DNA from: Eutypella sp. D-1
Lineage: Eukaryota > Ascomycota > Sordariomycetes > Xylariales > Diatrypaceae
Direction: 5' to 3'
DNA: 64,000 bases
Assembly: GCA_023313575.1 (NCBI GenBank)
Contig: JAJTTP010000002.1
Location: forward strand, 1,612,001-1,676,000
Positions 32,115 through 43,059 of this stretch are shown one piece after another. The notes beneath the pieces are model-generated. The model was not told where the DNA came from. It worked only from the letters and a program-made list of their open reading frames with translations, and searched no databases. The position numbers and the translations under genes are program-made. Every line of letters begins with the position of its first letter. The first letter of the stretch is position 1.

Positions 32115-33113
32115 CTAGCTCGTCCGCACAGACTTTCGCGCTACCGGAGTGGGGGACCAAATCTGTTCCATGAACCTTCTCTCTCGTGCTTCGGCCGCAC
32201 GAAGCGCGCGGAGTTCCTCTAGTCGGCGTTGCTCTCGCAAGCGTTCTTCCTTATGCTTTTGAGTGCAACGCCGAGAGGCCTCTTCCGCGGCTCGCTTCCT
32301 AGCCTCCCTTTTCTCCCTTTCCAGGTTCTCTGCTTCGGCTCGAGCCCAGCTCTCACGAGCTTCGCGATCGAACTTTTCACAGTTGCACCACCCGACTAGA
32401 GACTCTAGCGAGGAACAGATTTCTGGACCGGGCTCCATGATGACACGGACAGCCAGTCGGCCACCGATTACCATGTACGGAGCCGCGGCCCAGGCGGCCT
32501 CTTTGAGAGACAGGGAATTCTCCGAGGATCCTCCCCTGAATGGGCCAACCCAATCGAGGTTCGAAAGAGCTTCTGAAACCAAGCGGTAGAGTACCGGGCG
32601 TGCCTTTTGCCACGGACTTGGGCGTGGAGGATATATGGAGAAGTGAGGGTATAGAGGGGAACCAACCACCTTGACGACCTCATCCTGCCACATGCGGAAG
32701 ATCATGGCGTAGGGGAAGAGGAGTATGAACAGAGCAATGATGGACCAAGGGCCATATACGAAGTAACAAAACGGATGGGCGCAGAGCCACGGGAGCATTC
32801 GATAGAACAGTGGGTGCGTGAACTTGACCATCAGAGCGTATGTGGAGGCGCAGCCCATGAACAAGCGAAATCCGAAGTTATACATAAACTCTAACACGAA
32901 CCAGCACAGAAAGACGAAAGAAATTCCGAGAAAGGGCGAAACCTTGGCGAGATAGACATCTGCCATCAGGAGGATGGCGATTTGACCGCAGAGTGGGTGG
33001 GCGTCAAAGAATAAACCGTAGAAATATAGGCCACAGACAAGACTGAAGACCAAGGGCATGTGGTACTTGACCACAGCGGCCAAGATGAACGAATCCAACT
33101 TGCCGCGAGCCAT
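32115..33113 (-). CDS. Multi-pass membrane protein with coiled-coil tail
   Basis: ORF of 332 residues starting MARGKLDSF. The first ~150 residues contain four to six hydrophobic segments (for example MPLVFSLVCGLYFYGLFF, VSPFLGISFVFLCWFVLEF and WSIIALFILLFPYAMIF). Residues about 240-320 are a long charged helix rich in Glu, Arg and Ala (EAENLEREKREARKRAAEE). The frame closes at TAG (32117-32115), but reading on in the same frame gives another 720 codons. I recognise no family. A 30-nt stretch that begins GT and ends with this TAG (32144-32115) is in phase 0, but that would be extremely short for an intron. Confidence 0.7.
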   Translation of the reverse strand: MARGKLDSFILAAVVKYHMPLVFSLVCGLYFYGLFFDAHPLCGQIAILLMADVYLAKVSPFLGISFVFLCWFVLEFMYNFGFRLFMGCASTYALMVKFTHPLFYRMLPWLCAHPFCYFVYGPWSIIALFILLFPYAMIFRMWQDEVVKVVGSPLYPHFSIYPPRPSPWQKARPVLYRLVSEALSNLDWVGPFRGGSSENSLSLKEAAWAAAPYMVIGGRLAVRVIMEPGPEICSSLESLVGWCNCEKFDREARESWARAEAENLEREKREARKRAAEEASRRCTQKHKEERLREQRRLEELRALRAAEARERRFMEQIWSPTPVARKSVRTS

Positions 33114-34481
33114 CGTAGGTGATGGATAGTTACTGTCTTTGAAATCAGAATTAGATCGAAACTAATCAATAGAGAAGGGATATAACTAACAACAGAGTTG
33201 TATGCGGTGTAAATTTTTTGAGTCTCTTTGTATATGAGTGTGTGTTCGTAAACGTGATGGTTTCAATAGAGAAGTTGATCTGAGAAGAAACTGTTGATGT
33301 TGTGGGTTGAAAAGAGGAAGAGAGGAAGAGAGGAAGAGAGGAAAGGAAAGAAATTTGGTCTACAGGTAAGTAGGTAGGTAGGCAAGGTAGGAGGGGTTGC
33401 TGATTTGGAAGTGTACCAGGTACTCCGGCAGAAAATCCGCGACATCGAGGGTGGTGAAGAAAATTCTGCTCCTGCCTGAGGAAGAAATTCCACTAGGAAG
33501 GCGGGAATGTATATTACCCCGCATACAGCTACGATGTTTACGGATACCTGTTTGGACACTTCTAAGGGCGTTTACGACACTATCACCAATGCCACCGGAG
33601 TGTACCAAAGCTACACCCCCTCACTCATATGCAGCCGGTTTCGTACCCGTTTACTACACGGGGGTACTTGAAGCATCATAACGGCCACCGTTATCGAGCT
33701 AGCTTCCACAACAAGTAATTCTTGATGTCACTAGGCAGCCATCAACTTTGATATGTCCAGCCCCCTCACTTTGATTCTGCCCTGGTAGAGCCAATAGCTT
33801 CCTCCATATCTTGGTCGGATCCGAGCTAGCTGCATCACTTATCTATACAAGAGGGGTTCCAAGGTTCAGAAACAAGATCAGCAAGTACCTTAGTAAATAC
33901 AATAGCAAGATTGAATGGAGACCTTGGGAAGCTCAATGGATTGTACCTAGGTACCGTACCTAACGAATATCCATCTTCTAATTCCGTAATCTCCCATTTG
34001 TATGTAGCCACGGCCATAGCTCCTCAGGCAGAAATGGACTGCCCACCAAGGTACTTTGGTACTATTAAGTCTTTAGACACCGGGTCAAATCAGGGAAGGG
34101 AGTAATCAATAGTTGGAGATGATAAGAGAGCACAGTACAAGATGTCCATGGCACAGTATCAACAAAGTCTGACAATTCACAAAATAGATAGACACTACCT
34201 AAGGTTGCTATGACGCCCAACCAAAGTACACCAGTACCTAGGTAACGATACAACCACCCTGCCCGCCTGCCTGCCCGCCCTCCGTCTTTGCCCACCCAGC
34301 CAGATTAGCCCATTTTAAAAAGCTTGAGTACTCGAAAGCAGTAGAGGATCATGAATCATAAAGTACCTAGTGACAGTGAAACCAAAAGGCACAATGGAAT
34401 AAGCAACAAAGTGATAAACGAAACAAGGTACCACCCCGCATTGACCAGGTCCCCCACGTATGTTCAACCCCCCCACAACAT
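33114..34481. other. Intergenic, no gene seen
   Basis: About 1.4 kb between two minus-strand genes. Contains a GGAAGAGA tandem near 33313-33345, GTAGGTAG near 33365-33380 and palindromic TACCTAGGTA motifs near 33944 and 34236. No coding sequence seen. Confidence 0.5.
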
Positions 34482-37400
34482 TCACTTCTTCCCCCTAGCC
34501 ACTAGTCTATCATGGAGCTCCACCAGGACATCACTCCAGAGCTCGACCTCGGGGCTTTCGTCCTTGGTGACGACGCGGCCGCCGAGGCGGGTGGCGAGGT
34601 ACTCGACGACCTTGTCTATCTTGAAGTGCTCGCCGTAGACGACCTGGGCCTGGGGACTCAGGGCGACCTCGAGGCCGGAGGGGGTACTCTGGGCATGCAG
34701 CGAGAGGGTGACCTCGACCTTGGTCTGAAGGGGCGCGAGGAGCAGGGTCGAGCGTACCGCGACGGAGGCGTCCGAGGTACGGGCGACGTTGGTTCGGAAG
34801 GTGGAGTCCAGTAGCCTTATGTTGTGCGCGACATGATTGGCCTTCCTCCACGCCCCACCTACCGCTTTCAGCAATTTGCTGATACGCGTCTGTGATTGGT
34901 TCAGCCCGCGAATGTGGTCCCTGATACATTGAATGAAGAATTCCTTTTCGGGTGATGACGGCTCTGGGTTGTGTTCCCGGTTAGCTCCGATGTACCAGAG
35001 ATCAATGCGAGAATTGGGCTTGCCGCCCTGGAATGAGGAAATGTCGAGCACAAGCTCGATCTCCCTCTGGTAGGTCAGAGAAATCGTAGTGTCTGCAATG
35101 CCAGTGATCGCCCAGCCATGCTGCCTTTCGAGACCCTCGACCTTGGCTAAATGAAGGAGAGTTAGTTAGTATATACATCAGATAGAAACAACGAGAATAA
35201 CGAGTAAAAATGGGGGGTTTTTTTTTTTGAAGACGAACCTTTCAGAGAAGTGATTTCCATCGAAGTCCAGCCCCTGCACTCCTCGCGGATCTTCTCAGCC
35301 TCCTCGATATCAGCGAGGCACTCCCGCTTTTTCTGTGACAAGTCGCCGACGGCGGACTCCGCCTCGTCGAGCTGCCCGCGCAACTCCTCGATCTTCTGCA
35401 TCTTGGCGCGGATATCGGCGTCGGCATCGGCGAGGTCTGTGCGCGCGGCCTGGAGGTCCTCCGGATCGCAGTCGGCGAGCTCCCGCGCGACGGCCTCGAG
35501 GTTATCGCGCTCCGTGCGCAGGGCCTCGAACCGCTCTGCCAGCCCCGGCAGCGCCGCGTCGAGCAGCTTCTGCTCTTTCTGGAGCAGCTGCTCGTCCGAG
35601 TCCATGCCCTCGGCGATCTTCACTAGACCTTCCCGGAGGCCCTCCTGCAGCTGCGAGCGCCACTCATACCACATGGCCTTGCTGAGCAGCCGCGCATGCG
35701 TCTTGACGTTCTTGAATTGGCTGTCCATAAGTGACTTGAACTCCGGTGCCGCCGACATGTACTCCTTGAAGAGCGGCGGGTTCTCCTCGAAAGTCTCCGT
35801 CTCGATCTCCCGCACGATGCGACGGCCTTCCGAGATGTACTTCTTCAACTCCCGGCATGACTATGAATGGTTAATACAAGATGTTTCATGATGTGCATGA
35901 CTGGATGATTTTGTACTCACATGTTGATATAGCTCCAGCATAGGCACGGTGCATGCACCCGCTACGACACAACGCTCGAGGGAGAGATCGTCCTTATCGA
36001 CCCCACCACTTGATGTGCGCAAGGGCGGTAGCTGAGTATGGCGTCGTTTAGTCGTAGTCAGTTCCATGAACCGGATGTTAGTCATGTTCAGGAAATTCTG
36101 CAGGTGGATGCGGTCCCCGTCTTCGTCGATATTGGCGTCGGGGTTCTCGATGGCGTAATGCGCCTCTTCGAAGTTGATGGTATTCGTGGCCTGGTCGGAC
36201 TCGACATCTCTGAAGCGTCCCTTGCCGTGGGGCGAAGATGCGGTCCTCGAACCCTTCTTCGCAGAGAACGACAGGGTTGGCGTGGTGGTGTTTGCGTCGG
36301 CTTCCTCGAACGCGCTTCTCGTCGAGCGACTCAACCGGCCGGTTGTCTCTGCTTTCGTGGGTGGCGCATGCAGCCGTACATTCTTGACGGGGCTGCTCTG
36401 GTGGCCCTTGAGCCGCTTGACGCCGTCCCGCTCCTCAGCGTCATCATCCTCATCATCGAGCTCGGCTGGCCTCTTCCCAAGGAGACCACTAGCACTCCCC
36501 ACATGCAGGCTCTTCCTGCCTCTTAGGGGGTTCTTCTTTGGAGTCATGCTAGATATCATATCCTTTAGGGTTGCCGTGTTGTTTTCGTCATCACCAGCGT
36601 CGGCTTCTCTCTCCATGATACTACGTCCATCCTCCTTATCCGCGTCCTCCCACCGCTCCCTATTGATCTCATCCTCGATGACGCGGGGATCCGCGAACGT
36701 CACGCCTCGCGTGTTAGTGTTTCCACGAGCCGAGCTGGGAACGAAGTTGTCCGCCGCCTCGCCAATGGATCCACGCCTCTCGAGCAGTTCCGCGACCTTC
36801 GGGGATCCAAGGCCGGCTTTATCGGCGCCCAGTCCCGAGAGCCGACGGTTCTGCGGCGTGAGAACAATCTGCGGCGTCGACGCCCCAGTTGAAGGGTTCA
36901 CCTGGAAGAGTTTTCGGGCGCTCCTCTGCGCAGATTTAGGTGTAGAATTAGACGCCGGTGCGGCGGGCCTCTTCGGCGATGGGCCGCGCTGAGGGGTTTT
37001 CTTGGATGGGGGGGTCTTCAGGGGGCTCGACTGTACTTGCGACTGTGGGGTACCGGCCTTCAGGGGGCTTGATGATTTTGGAGGCGAGGGCTCGCGGGAA
37101 GCTTGTCGAGTTCGGCGTGGGCTAGCAGATGGCACACGGATGGTGCTGTGGCGAAGACCTTTCCCTCGGAAGGCCGATAGGCCCGGGCTTTCCGTTTCGG
37201 ACGCTGTAGTCGCCCCAACGGCTTGCGAGAGCCGTCGCTTGGAAGCTGAATTCAAGATAGGGGCACTGTCAGACTTGTTGACCTCTTCCTCCATGAGGTG
37301 TTTCGCTTGCGTGCGTTCTCGAGCTGGCGATGGATCCTGTATAATGCCACCGATTGCGGTCGTCATCTCCATACCCATAGTCGCATCCGCCTCGTCGGCG

Positions 37401-39161
37401 TCCTCATCACCGTTCGATATGATGCGCCCCATCCCCGTGGTCATGTCCATGGTGGCCTCGTCATCGGCAGCCGCGAGAGTACGACACCGTGGCACTGCGG
37501 ACTTTCTCCGTCCCGCACTAGGCTTGTGACCGGGCAGAACGCGACCAATAACGCTGGTGAGCTCCATCGACATATCCTCGTCCTCCTCGAAATCCAGGAG
37601 GTCCTCCTGCGGTTGTGCGCCCTGCCTGATACCACCCATTGCCGTTGTGAATTCCATGGTCGCCTCTTCCAGACCAGATTCCTCCCCAACTTTGTCGGGG
37701 CTGCCCAATTGGGCCGCTGGCTGCTTGGTCCGCTGAGGTAGAATGCCGCCGAGGACATGAGTGACATCCATGGACATCTCCTCATCCGGCATGTCATCAT
37801 TATCTTCATCTTGATGAGACTTGATGATGCCGCCCACAGCATTGGTCATGTCCATGTCCATGTCCATATCCATGTCTCCATCGTCTTGGTCTTCATCGTC
37901 AGCGGCCCGGGATGCTGCTTGATTTTCCTGGCCCCGAGCGGGAATTTCTTGCTTTGGTGCGGGTTTTCTGGCCCAGCCAAACGATGGGATGATCTCCTCT
38001 TCCTCGTCTAGACTTTGTGTAACCGCCCGACTGGCAGCCAGCCTGAGGGCGTCATCCAGAGTTGAGCCATCAGAGTTCAAGGTATATCCCGAGCGCGCGG
38101 TCGCAGCCGACGCAATGGACGTGCCCGTTACCTCGTCGACATCAAGATCCATGGTCACGCCGTCTGCGGAGTCGCTGTCGGAGTCGGACCCCATATCCTC
38201 GTGGGCCTCGATAACGCCATCGGCTCCCTCCGAGTCCGAGCTGTAGAGGCTGGAGACCATCGTCTCGTCCTCGGACTGGTTGAAGCCCATAGACGCGGCG
38301 CCCGAGCTCCGCCGCCTCTTCTTCTGGTGGAGATCCCGCTGGTCGTCCGGGGACTCCGGAACGAGATCGTCGGCCTGTTCCGGCGGCGTCGAGGGCGGGT
38401 CCGATGGGTCCTGGTTCGCCGGCGCGGCGCCCGAAGACTGTCCCGCGACGGACGATGCCCTCCGCGTGGAGTCTGTGGAGGTGGTGGAGTCCTGCATGTA
38501 CTCGATCTCGTGGAAGGTGTGCAGGGTCGCCTCGGCGGCGAATGACACCCGGCGGTTGGCGAGGGACTTGCGCCGGGCTTCGCGTCGGTCGTTGATCTCC
38601 TTCTCCTCCCTCTCGCGCGCCGCGGCCTGCTGCTCCTCTTCGGTCCGCAGGGCAATCTTGGTACCAGATGATCCAGGGTCGTCGGTCTGGAAAGGGTTGG
38701 GTAGATTCTCGGTCCCTTGGACAGCCAGTGAATGGGGGGGCGCATTGCGGCCGGAGGACTTGGATTTATGGGGTGGGATCTCAGGCACTATAGGTATCGT
38801 GGGTTTCAAGATAGATCTTGGGGGCGGCCTCGCCGGTGCCGCCAAAGACTAAGGTAGGGAGAAAGCGTCAAATAAGTAACGGTGAACACAAACAAACGAA
38901 AAAACGAAGAACGAAATTCGCGACGCAAGGGCTTACACTTACCGAGCGACGGTTACCATTCCCTGACTTCAAGACATCGATGCCACCAGGGCCCATACTC
39001 TTGCTTCGCGACTTCTTCCGGCCTCCATTACCGGCCAAAGAGCTAGCCACGTCGACGGTGATGTTCTCCTTTTCCATTCTCTTGCGCACTGGCGAGTGAC
39101 CTGTTGATTTTCGCGGGCGCCTCGTGGCGGGCAAAGTCGTTTCTTCACGACTCGGCGCCAT
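34482..39161 (-). CDS. spc7: Kinetochore scaffold Spc7/KNL1
   Basis: Four exons on the minus strand: 39161-38943, 38848-35921, 35860-35239 and 35146-34482; introns of 94, 60 and 92 nt; 1477 residues, all junctions in frame. The N-terminal half has both PP1-docking motifs, SILK (about residue 85) and RVSF (about 173). Six MELT-like repeats follow between about 405 and 575 (MDMT, MDVT, MEFT, MELT, MDMT, MEMT, each followed by a GGI/GRI tail), the expected Mps1 phosphorylation sites for Bub3-Bub1. The central part is disordered and basic. Exon 3 codes a long coiled coil and exon 4 (IELVLDISSFQGG onward) the tandem RWD region that binds the Mis12 complex. Spc7 links Mis12 to checkpoint signalling at the outer kinetochore. 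Confidence 0.93.
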
Positions 39162-40075
39162 TTTGGGGACTTTTTACTTTTCCTTCTCTTGGCGCTCTTT
39201 TCTTTTTTTTGGCGATTGCATGTGCTATCAGTGTAGTGGAATTATAAAAATGAGGTGAAAGTCATGAATATCCGACTTGACATGAAGTACCAAGCCCACT
39301 CTCTATCACATGGTGGGTAGGTTTAATAAAGTCGCGTCACTCCTTTATGGGTTTGTTTACACGATTCCCTAATTGAGCCTAGTGTAATTAATTCCAAAGT
39401 GGTAAGGACTGTCAAGCAAGCCAAGCTTATGGAGCTCTCTGCACCGCCACATGAAAGCATGTCAACAACCTGGAAAGATCTATTGCATAAGTGGATAATG
39501 TGTAAGCCACATTGAAATGTGAGATAGCAGTTGACAACCGCAATTGTAGGTACCGAGTAGTTAAGGGAACCAGAACAATCTACACTAATTTGCGATGCAT
39601 CTCGTTGACGATTCAAACTTAGGTAACAGAGAATAAATATCACACTCAGCCAAATGACGGTATGGATGGAAAAACAGAATACAATTTGAGTACTGAAGTG
39701 ACCTGCCAAACTATCTACCAGCCACAAGTGGCTTGATATAGATAAAGATCTAGACTAGCTTAGTACTGCGTACTCCAGTAGATAACGTGGTAATGTGGGG
39801 CCAACTAGACTGATACAACAGGTTTTATTGGCCGAGCCCCTCGCTTGCCCCAATCCCACACAAAATTCAGATTTTACTCACCACAAAAAATCAATCAGCC
39901 ATTTTTTTCGACTAACCCGACCCCCGAACCTCCTTCCGCGAAAGTCTGATAACATCCGGGCCCTCCAACCACCACCACCACTACCACTCAAAAACACCAA
40001 GTCGACGACGACCTTATCAACGCGAACCCAATTCCACGACCCTCCTGCGATCTTCAACCATCACACATCGCAATC
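39162..40075. other. Intergenic between divergent spc7 and rps11
   Basis: About 900 nt, so promoters of both genes should lie here. CCACCA and CAACCA-rich sequence at 39965-40060 looks like the rps11 5' leader. No ORF of note. Confidence 0.5.
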
Positions 40076-40934
40076 ATGGCCACGGAATTGACTGTTCAGT
40101 CGGAGCGTGCTTTCCAAAAGCAGCCCCATATCTTCCTTAACTCTAAGGTCAAGGCCAAGTCCAGCCGGCCCGGCAAGGTATGGAATTAAAATCCGGGGGG
40201 AGATGAAGTCACGATGTGTGAAGCGATGATGATTTTTTGGATGGGATAGAGACTGACACTTTACTCGATTAAGAACGGTCGCCGCTGGTACAAGGATGTC
40301 GGCCTGGGTTTCAAGACCCCCAAGACGGCTATTGAGGGAAGCTACATCGGTACGTGAACTTTTGTTGAGGTTGTTGTCGAGATTGTTGCCGGAGGGTTTG
40401 CCGAAGTCGAATCGAATCGAACCGAATCGAGATGGGTCAACGATGTCTACAATTTCAAGTGCGATCGATCCCTATCACACACGAACTCGACTTTTTCGGA
40501 CGCATGATATTCAACCGCATTTTCGAGGAAATGGAGGAAATGGCACGGGCAGAAATAACAAACGAGAAGAACATGAAAGAAAGGGAAAAAAAAAACTAAA
40601 AACTAACGATGATGCGCTCTCTACAGACAAGAAGTGCCCTTTCACTGGTCTCGTCTCCATCCGTGGCCGTATCCTGACCGGCACCGTCGTCTCCACCAAG
40701 ATGCACCGAACCGTCGTCATCCGCCGCGAATACCTTCACTACATCCCCAAGTACTCCCGTTACGAGAAGCGACACAAGAACCTGGCGGCGCACGTCTCGC
40801 CCGCCTTCCGTGTTGAGGAGGGTGATCAGGTTACTGTTGGCCAGTGCAGGCCTCTTAGCAAGACTGTCCGTTTCAACGTCCTCCGTGTACTTCCCCGAAC
40901 CGGCAAGGCCGTCAAGAAGTTCAGCAAGTTCTAA
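40076..40934 (+). CDS. rps11: 40S ribosomal protein S11 (uS17)
   Basis: Three exons: 40076-40177, 40274-40349 and 40627-40934; introns of 96 and 277 nt (GTATGG/AAG and GTACGT/CAG); 161 residues. The protein matches Rps11 throughout: [72 protein letters not shown] and the end [10 protein letters not shown]. It is an early-binding small-subunit protein in the lower body of the 40S particle. Introns early in the gene are usual for fungal ribosomal protein genes. The ATG at 40076 sits two bases before the first internal frame seen downstream and gives the canonical start. Confidence 0.96.
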
Positions 40935-41890
40935 GTTGGGGGAGATGTTTTCCTTGGCATCAAATACAATGGCGTTGTCGCATGAGGGTTCTATCATGAT
41001 TCGAGATTTGGAACGGGGTGGTTCGTTCATAGGCTCATGCAACGGAACAGAATTGCTTTACCGGTGGTTCTGATAAAAAATCAAAAAAGGATACCGCGTA
41101 CATGGTTTTTGACATGACTTTGCAAGTTCTTTCCCAATGCTTGATTTAGTGAGGTGATATTTGCAGGAGCGTGATCGTGTTGAATGGCTTGAAAATAAGG
41201 ACACACAGCTGGATCTGAAAGTTTCGTTTTCCGGGGATGGGCTCAGATGCGATGCGCTGTGTTCATTCTGCAGTGGCCGCGGAGGGGTAGGGTCACATCA
41301 TGGAATTCACTTTTAAAAAATATCCACCCACCGTCTGATGGCATCCCGGAGCCATACATAGACGGTTCCAGCGGCGTCACAGGTTCGCTCTTACGCCATC
41401 AGTGAAGAAACAGTAGAAATAATTATGGATATAAAAGTGGGTTTTGTGTCGGCTTCTATCATGTATTATTGATCAATTTTGTCTTTAGCTGCTGACCCAG
41501 TCTGAATCTGAACTGAACCCTTTGCGACGTCAATGCTCGAAGGCATCGTGAAATTTGTTTTACCACATATTCGAAACCGTTACATACATATCTTGGTTAA
41601 TATAATTTCAGATAAGGTCTTGGCCCCGTATAAAAGTGATAAACTGGTCGCAACCCGAAAGTCCGATATTACCTTTTAGTATCATATTCCCACTATTCCA
41701 ATTTTACTATGTGCATCTTAATTAAATAAAAGCTTGAAGTGCCTCAGAGGGAGACGAGAACACCTCAAGGCAGTAACTCCCTGATATTGGCGTTGGCGAA
41801 TCCGATCCGAAACATAACCACAAGCGATTTTCACCTTATCCCCTCGTTAGACGACCCCTCCCCCTCCCCCTCCCCCCCGCGACCCTCGCC
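40935..41890. other. Intergenic, no gene seen
   Basis: About 950 nt: rps11 3' region and promoter of the twin-CX9C gene. The C-rich stretch immediately before 41891 (CCCCTCCCCCTCCCC) is likely part of its 5' leader. Confidence 0.5.
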
Positions 41891-43059
41891 ATGGGCTGGT
41901 GGGACAGTCTCTGGCCTTCGAGTACCTCGGGCGAAAGCGACCCGCTGCGAAGTCTCGATCCCAAGCTTCGCGAATTTCTCGAGAAAGAATCCCCCGTCAA
42001 ATACAACCCGGGCGATGCGAAACCGTCGGAATCACCAGGCAGTACCAGCACACGGACAGATCATCACAGGCATGATGCGGAGAGCGGCGGCAGCGGCAGC
42101 GAGCAGAAGCAGAAGGAGGGGCAGGAACCGGTAGTGCCGAAGGAGAGCCAGTTCCAGGACGGGCGGTACGCGCACCTGTGGAAGACGTACCGGTCGCTGA
42201 CGCAGGTGGAGGCGGAGACGAAGACGGACCACGAGAAGCTGATGGACGTGCTGGAGGGCTACAAGGAGCGCAAGAACCAGATCGGCCGCGCCGCCCTCGA
42301 GAACTGCGCCCTCGAGCAGGTCGACTGGCGCTCCTGCATGACCAACCCCAGCTTCGCCGAGCGCATGACCTTGTGTCGCACCCAGGTCAAGAAGTTCGAG
42401 CGGTGCTATAACATGCAGACGGTACGTTTCCCTTCATGTTGGTGGGGAGTGGGGGGGATGTCTTGGGGAGGGAGGGGGATAAAGGAAAAGAATAATGCTA
42501 ACAACAGAGAACCCCCGAACCCGAAATCCAGAAATTTCTCAAGGCCCTAGGTTACCTCTCAACCACCGACCGATCGCCCGAGGAAGAGGAGAAGATCCAA
42601 ATGCACGCCGACACGCTGTACAACCGAATGGTGGAGCAAGAGGCGGAGGTCGAGAAGGCCAAGGACGAAGGGCGGCCGATACCGAAATTCGGACCGATAC
42701 TAACGCCCGCGCAAACCGCAGCCCTCGCCGCGAAACCGATCCCGGCGCATACCACCACCACAGCAGCAACAGCAACACAAGGGGGCCAGGGACACGAACC
42801 GGATATGGATGGGCTTACGCCGGAACAGCAGGAGATACTGCGCGAGAAGCTCGAGAAGGTGCCCGAGGAGGACCGCGAGGCGGAGGAGGCGGCCCTGAAG
42901 GGCGAGTGGCGCGCCAAGGCCGAGGTCGCGAACCGCGTCCAGGACCTCTGGAAGCAGCAGGAGCGCGATCGCCGCGCCCGGAAAGAGAAGGGCGAGCAGA
43001 CCCTCTGGGACAGGGTCTCGGGCGTCTTCGGCGGGTCCGGCGAGGAGGGCAAGAAGTGA
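41891..43059 (+). CDS. Twin-CX9C (CHCH-type) protein with long tail
   Basis: Two exons, 41891-42421 and 42508-43059, with an 86-nt phase-0 intron; 360 residues. The start MGWWDSLWPSS is followed by SDPLRSLDPKLREFLEKESP. The core of exon 1 has two CX9C motifs: C139-C149 (ENCALEQVDWRSCM) and C162-C172 (LCRTQVKKFERCY), the arrangement of CHCH proteins imported into the mitochondrial intermembrane space by Mia40. Exon 2 begins RTPEPEIQKFLKALGYLS and ends in a long Glu/Lys/Arg helix and a Gly-rich tail. A similar core exists in the small yeast protein Emi1; I suggest that only tentatively. Most twin-CX9C proteins are below 200 residues, so the C-terminal extension is notable. Confidence 0.8.

Noticed and set aside
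31500..32222. Plus-strand ORFs opposite the repeat protein
   Set aside because: Frame shadows of the minus-strand coding sequence; codon pattern and lack of stops fit the minus strand.
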